From: Kribbella sp. NBC_01245
Lineage (GTDB): Bacteria; Actinomycetota; Actinomycetes; Propionibacteriales; Kribbellaceae
Assembly: GCF_036226525.1 (NCBI RefSeq)
Contig: NZ_CP108487.1
Span: 5,828,001 to 5,892,000, forward strand
Direction: 5' to 3'
Length of the DNA stretch: 64,000 nt
In this document: positions 1-6,531 of the stretch, piece by piece
Position numbering within the stretch: the stretch's first letter is position 1
How the letters are laid out: each line of letters opens with the position of its first letter
Translations under genes and position numbers: made by a program
The notes under the pieces: generated by a model
Told to the model about the DNA's origin: nothing
The model's database searches: none
The model's input: only the letters and a program-made list of their open reading frames with translations

Positions 1-212
1 ACCTTCTTGAAGTCGGCCGCGACCGCTTCGAAAGCCTCTTTGCCCTTATTGCTGGCGGGGAACGAGGGGATCAGCACCCGCAGTGTGCCGGTGGCCTCCG
101 CGGGTGGGATTCCGTCGGTGTCCTTGTCGATCACCCCGTTGCCGCAGCCCGCACCGGCGATACCGGTGACGAGGCTTGTTGCCAGCACTAGCGCTAGCCG
201 TCCACGTTTCAC
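1..212 (-). CDS. ABC transporter substrate-binding lipoprotein, N-terminal part
   Basis: Only the first 70 codons lie in the window. The GTG at 212 is preceded by AAGGAG at good spacing. The protein opens with a basic, hydrophobic signal peptide ending in a lipobox (GAGC, Cys about residue 23), then a linker and a start typical of extracellular solute-binding proteins (TLRVLIPSFPAS). It should be exported and lipid-anchored to bind a solute for an ABC importer. The neighbouring DeoR/LacI-hybrid regulator and DUF624 gene point to a sugar, but the substrate cannot be read. Confidence 0.75.
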   Translation of the reverse strand, partial: MKRGRLALVLATSLVTGIAGAGCGNGVIDKDTDGIPPAEATGTLRVLIPSFPASNKGKEAFEAVAADFKK

Positions 213-293
213 AGGGGAGCTCCTTCGTGCGCCTCATCCAGGTGCACCGAAGGTAGGGGAAAGGGTTTTCCGGGTCAACAGGCGAAGCTCGAA

Positions 294-309
294 CGATCAA
301 TATCGATCA
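294..309. promoter_or_regulatory. Candidate operator: two CGATCA repeats
   Basis: CGATCA occurs at 294 and 304 (10-bp period) upstream of the lipoprotein gene, overlapping the stop codon of the regulator gene. The same hexamer family recurs upstream of the regulator at 1397–1421. Sharing a repeat between the regulator promoter and its likely target fits DeoR-type operators. This is a pattern match only. Confidence 0.35.
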
Positions 310-1367
310 CGAATCAACGCCCCGCAGGATTCCCGGATGCGCAATTCCGGCAACAGGCTCAGGTGTTGCGTCGGCAGTCGCTCGTCCGCGGTGAGCCGGC
401 GCAGCAGCAGCTCGCAGGCGATCCGTCCGATCTCCAGCTTGGGCGGGCTGACCGCGGTCATCGGCACCAACGCCAGCGCGGCGGTCTCGTCGTTGTACGC
501 CACCAGCGCGAGATCCTGCGGGATTCGCAGACCGCGCTCCATCGCCCGCTCGGCCAGCCGGGCCGCGTCCTCGTCCGTGTGCACGAGGATCGCCTTGGCG
601 CCGAAGTCCGCGCACTCGTCCAGCACGGCGTCGAGGCGGGCGATGCTGTCGGCGTCCTCGTTCTCGCGGGGCAGCATGACCGACGAGGTGTAGGTCTCGA
701 CGCCGAGCGGACCGGCCGCTTGGTCGATGCCGACGCGCAGCCAGTACGCCGTGACGCTGGGGCTCAGGCTGACCCCGATCCGGCGATGCCCGAGCGAGGC
801 CAGATGGCGCAGCGCCACCATCGCGCCGTACGCGTGGTCGGTGCGGACGTGGTCCAGCTCGCGGGTGACGTGCGGGAAACCGAAGCTGCGCTCCATCAGC
901 ACCACCGGTACGGCGATGTTCTCGAGCCGGTCGCCCATCTCGTCGGCCCGGCTGTCCCCGAGGGCTGTGCTGAGCAGGATGCCGGTCACGCCGAGGTCCA
1001 GCAGTTTGCCGATTCGCTCGGCCTCGGCGGTCTGGTCGTAGCCGCTGTCGCCGAGCACCAGGCGGGCGCCGTACCGCTCGGCGACGCGCTCGGCACCGCG
1101 GATCGCGTCGGTGTAGTAGTACGTCGAGTTCGGTACGACGATGCCGATCGTGCGCTGGCCGCCCGCCGGAACGCCGGCCGCCTCCGGGCCGAGGCCGACC
1201 GCGCCACCATGCACGCGGCGGAGCCGGCCGAGCGCGTCGAGCTCGCCCAGGTCGCGGCGAATGGTGATGACCGAGACGCCGAGCTCCTCGGCGAGTTCGC
1301 CGACCCGCAACCGGCCGTGCCGTCTCAGGTTGGCCAGGATCAGGTCGTGTCGTTCCTGCGCAAGCAT
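297..1367 (-). CDS. DeoR-type HTH / LacI-type sensor hybrid transcriptional regulator
   Basis: 356 aa. Residues 1–56 form a DeoR-family winged HTH (RHDLILANLRRHGRLRVGEL, then SVITIRRDL, then RRVHGGAV). From about residue 70 the protein switches to a periplasmic-binding/LacI-type sensor (TIGIVVPNSTYYYTDAIRG; later DLALVAYNDE and ELLLRRL). Such hybrids regulate carbohydrate uptake in actinobacteria, with the C-terminal lobe binding a sugar ligand. It lies between the lipoprotein gene (same strand, downstream) and a divergent DUF624 gene, and shared CGATCA repeats flank it. Probably a local repressor of the sugar system; the ligand is unknown. Confidence 0.82.
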   Translation of the reverse strand: MLAQERHDLILANLRRHGRLRVGELAEELGVSVITIRRDLGELDALGRLRRVHGGAVGLGPEAAGVPAGGQRTIGIVVPNSTYYYTDAIRGAERVAERYGARLVLGDSGYDQTAEAERIGKLLDLGVTGILLSTALGDSRADEMGDRLENIAVPVVLMERSFGFPHVTRELDHVRTDHAYGAMVALRHLASLGHRRIGVSLSPSVTAYWLRVGIDQAAGPLGVETYTSSVMLPRENEDADSIARLDAVLDECADFGAKAILVHTDEDAARLAERAMERGLRIPQDLALVAYNDETAALALVPMTAVSPPKLEIGRIACELLLRRLTADERLPTQHLSLLPELRIRESCGALIRDRY

Positions 1368-1396
1368 CCGTTTCCCCCGTGGCGGTTCCCAGCCGG

Positions 1397-1421
1397 TTGA
1401 TCGTCTGTGATCATACGATCA
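1397..1421. promoter_or_regulatory. Candidate operator between regulator and DUF624 gene
   Basis: Three related units lie in 25 bp: TGATCG at 1398, the self-palindromic TGATCA at 1408 and CGATCA at 1416. The first and last form an inverted pair and the first two a 10-bp direct repeat. It sits just upstream of the regulator start (1367) and about 80 bp before the DUF624 start, where autoregulation would act. Confidence 0.4.
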
Positions 1422-1499
1422 TCGATGGTCCAGCCCGTTCCGTCGAGTCCTTATCGCGCTGAGCACCCTGAGCACCTGATTGTCTGGAGGCCGGACAAC

Positions 1500-2120
1500 G
1501 TGGCAGAACCTCGTTCCAACGCCGGAACGCCCGCTCGCAGGGGCGAGACCGCGTTCTCGGTGCTGTCCACCGTTGGGGATGTGCTGTTGCTGCAGGTGTT
1601 GTTCCTGCTCACCAGCGTCGGTGTCATCACGATCATCCCGGGGGCGATCGCCGTACAGCGGGCATTGCCGGAGGCGCTCGGGCAGGAGCATCCCGCGATC
1701 GCCCGGCTCTACTGGCGACACCTGCGCTGGGCCGTCCGGAGGTTCTGGCTATTCGGTCTCGGCGTTTGCGTGTTCACGGTGATGCTGGTGATCGGCTTGC
1801 TCTTCTGGGCGTCGGCCGGCGATCCGATGCGGCTCATCGGGCTCGGAGTGCTGGTGCCGGTGGCGGGCCTGCTGGTCGCGCTCTACCTGGGCTTTCTGGC
1901 CGTGGCGATGACGAGTGCCGAGGAGACCGGGCCGCGGCGGGTCGGCCGGGAGGCCTGGCTGCTGGTGCAGCGCAGGCCCCTGCCCGCCGCGGCCGGCATC
2001 CTCGCGCTGGCAACGTGGTTCCTCTTGCTGGCAAGGCTGCCGACCTTGGTCCTGGTCGGCACGGCGTTGGTCCCGGCCTTCCTCGCCTGGTGGCTGGCCC
2101 GCCCCACCAAAGAGTCCTGA
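1500..2120 (+). CDS. DUF624 (YesL-like) integral membrane protein
   Basis: About 206 aa. Four to five hydrophobic segments, with the family-typical start (AFSVLSTVGDVLLLQVLFLL) followed by a loop with paired W/R residues (YWRHLRWAVRRFW). GTG at 1500 is preferred to the upstream alternative at 1407 because GGAGG lies about 9 bp before it. DUF624 proteins usually accompany carbohydrate ABC transporters; their biochemical role is not established. It is divergent from the DeoR/LacI hybrid regulator, consistent with one sugar-uptake locus. Confidence 0.72.
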   Translation: MAEPRSNAGTPARRGETAFSVLSTVGDVLLLQVLFLLTSVGVITIIPGAIAVQRALPEALGQEHPAIARLYWRHLRWAVRRFWLFGLGVCVFTVMLVIGLLFWASAGDPMRLIGLGVLVPVAGLLVALYLGFLAVAMTSAEETGPRRVGREAWLLVQRRPLPAAAGILALATWFLLLARLPTLVLVGTALVPAFLAWWLARPTKES

Positions 2121-2232
2121 TCAGCCCACGGTGCGTCAGCGCACGGTGCCGAGTGCCCGTGCACTGTGACGTGAAGCATGACCACGCCGTGTACGTCGAA
2201 CCGAACGTCTGGGTCCGGCACGACCTCTGACA

Positions 2233-2252
2233 TACCCCAACTAATCGGGGTA
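2233..2252. promoter_or_regulatory. Short inverted repeat upstream of decayed SnoaL/LuxR genes
   Basis: TACCCC (2233) and GGGGTA (2247) are inverted around an 8-bp AT-richer centre, about 33 bp before the start at 2285. It could be a regulator site or a small hairpin. Nothing else of note lies in the 2121–2284 gap. Confidence 0.25.
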
Positions 2253-2284
2253 CCCCCGGCTGGGCGGCGCCGGACGATCAGCTC

Positions 2285-2662
2285 ATGACTACAACAGAGC
2301 AAAGCAGGGCGACAGCGCAGAACAAGGACACCGTCCGGGACTTCATCGACGGCTTGTTCACCAACGGCGACCTGGGCGCGGTGGACGCCTATCTGGCCGA
2401 GGACTTCATTAATCACGACCCGCCGTTCGGGGTATCGGCGGACCGCGAGGGCATGCGCGCCGCCGGGCAGATGATGCGAGCGGGTTTCCCGGACTGGCAC
2501 AGTGAGCTGCACGTGCTGATCGCGGAGGGCGACCTCGTGGTCGAGCGCTTCACCGCGAGCGGAACCCAGCGCGGCGAGGTGCTGGGCGTGCCGCCGACCG
2601 CGCAGGGCTGGGGACCGATGAACTGCGGTCCGAGGTGCTCGAACGCCTCCGCGGCATCCTGA
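2285..2662 (+). pseudogene. Truncated SnoaL-like (ester cyclase) protein
   Basis: Residues 1–105 look like a normal SnoaL-like NTF2-fold polyketide cyclase (DTVRDFIDGLFTNGDLGAVD; EDFINHDPPFG; FPDWHSELHVLIAEGDLVVE; LGVPPT). Immediately after VPPT, where the family continues with its last strand and helix for some 35 residues, the frame runs into unrelated residues (AQGWGPMNCG…) that are out-of-frame DNA of the adjoining LuxR gene. The simplest reading is a deletion that removed the end of this gene and the beginning of the next. The product, if made, probably cannot fold normally. Confidence 0.7.
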
Positions 2663-3353
2663 CCGTCGACGCCGCCTTCTTCGCCACCGTCGATCCGGCC
2701 ACCCTGCTGTTCACCTCGGCGGTCGCGGACGAACCGCTGCGCGCTGTGACGGCCGAGTTCCTGGCCAACGAGTTCGGCCGGGCCGATGTCAACAAGTTCG
2801 CGCTGCTGGCCGAGGCGGCCGATCCGGTCAGCTCACTGGATCACGCGACCAGGGGAGACCGGGCGGCGAGTTCTCGCTCGGTCGAGGTGATGACGCCGCT
2901 CGGTCTGGGCGATGAGCTGCGAGCCGCTCTCATCTCCGGCGGTCGCTGCTGGGGCGTCATCTGCCTTCACCGCGAGGATGCAGAATTCGGGTTCAGCGAG
3001 CGGGATCTAAGCGTGGTCAGGCGGCTCGGGCCCCACCTGGCGGAGGGGCTGCGGCGGAGTCTGCTGGTCGGCAGCGATCTGCAGGAATCCGCCGGTCCCG
3101 GAGTGATCGTCCTCGATGCGGAGCTCGCGATCGTCTCGATCAGCCCGGAGGCGGAGTACTGGCTGAGCGAGCTGTCGGAGCAGCGAAGCCGAGCCGACCT
3201 GCCGGTGGCGGTCAGGATGGCAGCAGTGCAGCTGCGGCGATTGTCGACGAGTTGCACCTGTCGCCGCACACGGTTCAGGAGCACGTGCGGGCGGCGTACG
3301 AAAAGGTCGGCGTCGGCAGCCGGCGGGAGCTGATTGCCGCGCTGCTCGGCTGA
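2605..3353 (+). pseudogene. LuxR-family regulator with GAF-like domain, deleted and frameshifted
   Basis: The frame starting near 2605 encodes LGTDELRSEVLERLRGIL and a GAF-like sensor (TVDPATLLFTSAVADEPL … GGRCWGVICLHREDAEFGFS). No proper start remains because the 5′ end is fused to the SnoaL fragment. After about 3220 this frame loses sense, while another frame carries the end of a LuxR HTH (ELHLSPHTVQEHVRAAYEKV … RRELIAALLG) to a TGA at 3353. The expected linker and the first part of the HTH are missing, so there is a second, internal deletion with a frame change. Confidence 0.72.
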
Positions 3354-3446
3354 AGTCAGAACGTGCGCATCACCTGGATGATGCGGTAGAGCCAGACCCG
3401 CTGCCGCGGGGGAGGTGACAACCCGAGAGGCCGACTTTCGGGCAGG

Positions 3447-4367
3447 TCAGTTGGATAGTTCGCGGCGGATGGTGTCGACTTCGGTCAGGCCGGCCTGGAT
3501 CGCCGCGCGGCCGGCGCCGGCGGACGCGTTCTGGATGGCGCTTTCGATCGCGTCGGAGGTGTCGAGCGTTGCCATCACCACCAGTGGCGCGTGCATCGCG
3601 CGGCCGACCCGTGGTGCGGCAGCTTCGCGATGCTCCGGCGGGACCGTTGCTCCGAGCAACAACCAGGTGACGCCGACCAGCTTCTGCGCGGGCGTCGCTC
3701 CGTTCAGCCGGCGCAACACCTCGTCCGCGGGTTGCCGGATCAGCTCGCCCAGTCCCGCGGTCAACGCCTCCACCGCAGGCACGTACGCCGGGTAGCCCAC
3801 GGGCAGCTCGACCTGCTCGATACCAGGCGCTATCTCCGGAATGCCGAGGCTCTCCAGGTAATCGTCCAGGTGCTTCGCGGTCCAGGCCGCCGTGACGCCG
3901 AGCTCCAGGAGCCGGACCACCGGGTCAAGGAAGGCGGTGGTCGAGTCGGCGTACGTCGTACCTTCCGTGGCGAGGAAGTGCGACTGCTGGTGGAACATCT
4001 CGGACAGGGCGAAACGGAATCGCCGGAGCGTCGGCACGTCATGCCGCGTGCCCGGTGCGTCGAACATCCGTTGCAGGGGCTCGTTGATGAAGCGCTCGTC
4101 CAGGTACAACGTGCCGTCCCAGGCGGCGAGCCCGAGCAGCACGCCGCGATCGACGCCAGGCGCGGCCGGTCCGGCCAGGAGATGGAGCGACTCCTGCATG
4201 CGGAGCACGGAGAGCCGGTCGATCTCGTCCTCGACTTGGGCAGCGAGCGTGGCGACAGCGCGAATGGCGCGCTCGATCCGGTCGACGCGCTCTGCCGGGG
4301 TGCCGTGTTCCACGTCGATCGAGGCCAGTACGGCGCTCGCCTGGGCCCTCGCCTCGGGTCCGGTCAA
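3447..4367 (-). CDS. Array protein L5: small-partner/metalloprotease-like fusion, catalytically degenerate
   Basis: About 306 aa. TTG at 4367 is chosen because AAGGAG lies 6 bp upstream and the start (MTGPE…) then matches that of L4. Residues ~21–65 (TPAERVDRIERAIRAVATLA … RMQESLHLLA) match the C-terminal half of the small array proteins (TPAERIARAEEGIQQL … RLTEPLAMLI). From ~75 on it matches the large proteins (LGLAAWDGTLYLDE … IAPGIEQVELPVGYPAYVP … EVLRRLN). The HExxH motif has become HQQSH (residues 126–130) and EEGVTEAW is now ELGVTAAW, so the catalytic Glu and one candidate zinc-ligand Glu are lost. It looks like a pseudoenzyme made by a fusion. Its TTG start overlaps the L4 stop in a TTGA. 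Confidence 0.75.
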   Translation of the reverse strand: MTGPEARAQASAVLASIDVEHGTPAERVDRIERAIRAVATLAAQVEDEIDRLSVLRMQESLHLLAGPAAPGVDRGVLLGLAAWDGTLYLDERFINEPLQRMFDAPGTRHDVPTLRRFRFALSEMFHQQSHFLATEGTTYADSTTAFLDPVVRLLELGVTAAWTAKHLDDYLESLGIPEIAPGIEQVELPVGYPAYVPAVEALTAGLGELIRQPADEVLRRLNGATPAQKLVGVTWLLLGATVPPEHREAAAPRVGRAMHAPLVVMATLDTSDAIESAIQNASAGAGRAAIQAGLTEVDTIRRELSN

Positions 4368-5149
4368 GTCCAACTCCTTCCGTCCGGCTCGACCCTAGTT
4401 GTCGTGCAGGTCCTGGTCGCTGCCGAGGTCCTGCCTGACCATCGTCTGCCCTCCGAGAGAGCGCGGCGGCCGATCTCGCGCGACTCGTTCACCCCGCTGA
4501 TCTCGGCCAATCGGGCGAACTCCTGCCGCATCGGCTCCTCCGTGGTGCCGAGCAGCCGCGCGACCAACGGCCATTGGCATTCGGCGGTCTGGTTGCTCAG
4601 CTCGGTCAGCAGCTCGGGTGGCCTGCGGCCGGTGTCGAACGCGAGGCCGTCGACCAACTCGCGCAGAGCCGGCGTGTACTGCGGGTAGGACGGTGTGCTC
4701 GGCACCTCGGTGATGCCCGGCGCGATCCGGTCGACGCCGAGCAGATGGAGATACGCGTTCAGGTTGTCCTGCGCCCACGCCTCGGCCACGCCCTCCTCCA
4801 ACTCGAGGGCGCCGGGCAGGTCGAAGGCGGCCCGCGCGGCCTCCTGGCTGGCCCCGGCCGGACCGAGGAAGTGCGACTGCTCGTGCAACAGCGTGGCCAG
4901 GGCGTCGCGATAGCGGATCAGGGTGACGGGATCATGGCGCGCCCCGGCCGCGCCGTACATCTCCTCGATCGGGTTGAGCACCTCGGGCCCGTCCAAGGCG
5001 AGCGAACCGTCCCAGAGGGCGATCGCGAGGCGCCCGCTGGTGAGCTCCAGGATGCGCGAATTCCACCCGGTCTGACCGGCACCACTCAGCTCGAGCGCCG
5101 CTAACGCGTGGCACGCGAAAAGTTCATCCGCTGTCTGTGGACCGGTCAT
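4364..5149 (-). CDS. Array protein L4: HExxH metalloprotease-like protein
   Basis: About 261 aa. ATG at 5149 follows AGGAG at short spacing. It has the family core: WNSRILELTSGRLAIALWDG, then LLHEQSHFL (HEQSH, residues 89–93), then LELEEGVAEAW (Glu 118/119), then IAPGITEVPSTPSYPQYTPA. HExxH plus a Glu about 25 residues on resembles a gluzincin-type zinc site; no signal peptide. The last ~25 codons (WSGRTSAATRTCTTTRV…) have atypical codon use. Another frame over the same DNA reads MVRQDLGSDQDLHDN-stop with normal GC-rich third positions, so a frameshift near 4455 is possible. Against that, the present stop overlaps the L5 start. Confidence 0.72.
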   Translation of the reverse strand: MTGPQTADELFACHALAALELSGAGQTGWNSRILELTSGRLAIALWDGSLALDGPEVLNPIEEMYGAAGARHDPVTLIRYRDALATLLHEQSHFLGPAGASQEAARAAFDLPGALELEEGVAEAWAQDNLNAYLHLLGVDRIAPGITEVPSTPSYPQYTPALRELVDGLAFDTGRRPPELLTELSNQTAECQWPLVARLLGTTEEPMRQEFARLAEISGVNESREIGRRALSEGRRWSGRTSAATRTCTTTRVEPDGRSWT

Positions 5150-5225
5150 GGACACTCCTGTGATCGCTGTGAGCGACGACCTTAGACATGGCTGTGACAA
5201 TTACGCACACCCTCATCCCCAGGCC

Positions 5226-5311
5226 TGTGGATAACCCGTGGATAACCTCATCATCCACCGTGGAAACCGTGGGGATCGCCTTGTGGACAACTTGCCCCAA
5301 ACTGTGGATAT
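5226..5311. other. DnaA-box cluster
   Basis: Same-orientation 9-mers: TGTGGATAA at 5226 (reverse complement of the classic TTATCCACA), CGTGGATAA at 5237 (one mismatch), TGTGGACAA at 5282 (reverse complement of the actinobacterial TTGTCCACA) and TGTGGATAT at 5303. They lie in the 261-bp gap between L4 and the XRE gene. No dnaA or dnaN is in the window, so this is more likely a DnaA-binding or titration site than oriC. Confidence 0.6.
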
Positions 5312-5410
5312 CCGGTCTGGCACACGGGCCACGCGGTGGAAAACCACCACCCGCGAGGCCGCGACCGGGGCGAAATGTGGATCTCCCAGATCTGGGATAG
5401 AGTCCCGTAT

Positions 5411-5977
5411 GTGAGAGAGGCTGATGACATAGAGCGGCGGCTTGCCGATCGTCTCGCCGAATTACGTGCTGCCCGGCGCTGGTCCTTGGATGACCTCGCG
5501 AGCCGTACGGCGATCAGCCGGTCGACGCTGTCCCGGATCGAGCGTGGCGAGATCAGCCCGACGGCCGGTCTGCTCGGCCGACTCGGTGTCGCCTATGAGC
5601 GGACCACCTCCCAATTGCTCGCCGAGGTCGAGGCCGAGGCGCCCGAGCTGTTGCGCGCGAGCGATCAGCCGGTCTGGCGGGATGACGCGACGGGGTTCAC
5701 CCGCCGGATGGTCTCGCCGCCGCAGCCCGGATTGCGCGCGGAGATCGTCGAGGTGCGGCTCGCCCCGAGCGCCGACATCCGGTACGACGAGCCGGCCGTG
5801 CCCGGGCTGGAGCAGCACCTGTGGATGCTCGACGGGATGCTCGAGCTCACGATCGGCACCACCACGCACGCGCTGCGAACCGGCGACTGCCTGCGCTTCC
5901 GCCTCTGGGACAGCACCCACTTCCACAACCCCGGCGTGCTCGCGGCCCGCTACGCCCTCACCCTCGTCCGGCCATAA
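5411..5977 (+). CDS. XRE-family regulator with cupin domain
   Basis: About 188 aa. An N-terminal HTH_XRE (LADRLAELRAARRWSLDDLA, ISRSTLSRIERGEISPT) is followed by a cupin barrel (LEQHLWMLDGMLELTIG … HALRTGDCLRFRLWDSTHFH). GTG at 5411 is preferred: no Shine-Dalgarno precedes it, but TAGAGT about 9 bp upstream could be a -10 box for a leaderless transcript. The cupin half probably senses a small molecule. It is followed after 10 bp by a GNAT acetyltransferase gene, a common pairing in which the regulator controls the acetyltransferase. The pair sits on the opposite strand, inside the metalloprotease-like array. Confidence 0.82.
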   Translation: MREADDIERRLADRLAELRAARRWSLDDLASRTAISRSTLSRIERGEISPTAGLLGRLGVAYERTTSQLLAEVEAEAPELLRASDQPVWRDDATGFTRRMVSPPQPGLRAEIVEVRLAPSADIRYDEPAVPGLEQHLWMLDGMLELTIGTTTHALRTGDCLRFRLWDSTHFHNPGVLAARYALTLVRP

Positions 5978-5987
5978 GGAGATCGCG

Positions 5988-6530
5988 ATGACTATCACGC
6001 GTCTGAGCAGCGACGACTTCCACGAGTACGTGCCGGAATTGGCCGCGCTCTTGGTCGACTCGGTCGACGGCGGCCACTCGCTCGGATTCCTCGCGCCGTT
6101 CGACGTGGACGCGGCGCGCTCGTGGTGGCAGAGCCGGTACGACGCGGTGGCGGCGGACGCGTTGCTGGTCTGGGTGGCGTGCGAATCGGGTCAAGTGGTC
6201 GGCACGGTCAGTCTCGTGCTCAACGGAGTCGGGCCCGGCGGTAAGGCGAATGGCCGGCATCGCGGGGACATCGTCAAGCTGATGGTCCATCGCGATGCCC
6301 GCGGTCAGGGCCTCGGACGTCGGCTACTCGCCATCGCCGAGGATGCCGCGGCCGAAGCCGGGTTGACCTTGCTGATGCTCGATACCGAGACGGGCAGTGT
6401 GGCGGAAAGCCTTTATGACAAGGCAGGTTGGGCCTGCTACGGCGTCGTACCGGATTATGCGGCGGATCCGGCCGGGGTGCTTCAGCCGTGCACCTTCTTC
6501 TACAAGCAGCTGGCCGCGGCCGGGCGCTGA
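5988..6530 (+). CDS. GNAT-family N-acetyltransferase
   Basis: 180 aa with the GNAT fold and a clear acetyl-CoA loop (VKLMVHRDARGQGLGRRLLA, RxxGxG/A type at about residue 105), then LLMLDTETGSVAESLYDKAG. ATG at 5988 has AAGGAG 7 bp upstream and follows the XRE-cupin stop by 10 bp, so the two form an operon. Transfers an acetyl group from CoA to an unknown amine. Its stop nearly abuts the convergent L3 stop (6532). Confidence 0.82.
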   Translation: MTITRLSSDDFHEYVPELAALLVDSVDGGHSLGFLAPFDVDAARSWWQSRYDAVAADALLVWVACESGQVVGTVSLVLNGVGPGGKANGRHRGDIVKLMVHRDARGQGLGRRLLAIAEDAAAEAGLTLLMLDTETGSVAESLYDKAGWACYGVVPDYAADPAGVLQPCTFFYKQLAAAGR

Positions 6531-6531
6531 G

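Noticed and set aside
3354..3446. CCCGA/TCGGG hairpin as terminator of the array
   Set aside because: Only a 5-bp stem; could easily be chance.
4395..4441. Separate 15-codon gene MVRQDLGSDQDLHDN
   Set aside because: It has GGAGGG upstream and good codon use, but a displaced C-terminus of L4 explains it as well; kept as a finding rather than a gene.
5226..5311. Chromosomal oriC
   Set aside because: No dnaA, dnaN or recF adjoins the box cluster and boxes are few; actinobacterial oriC normally lies between dnaA and dnaN.
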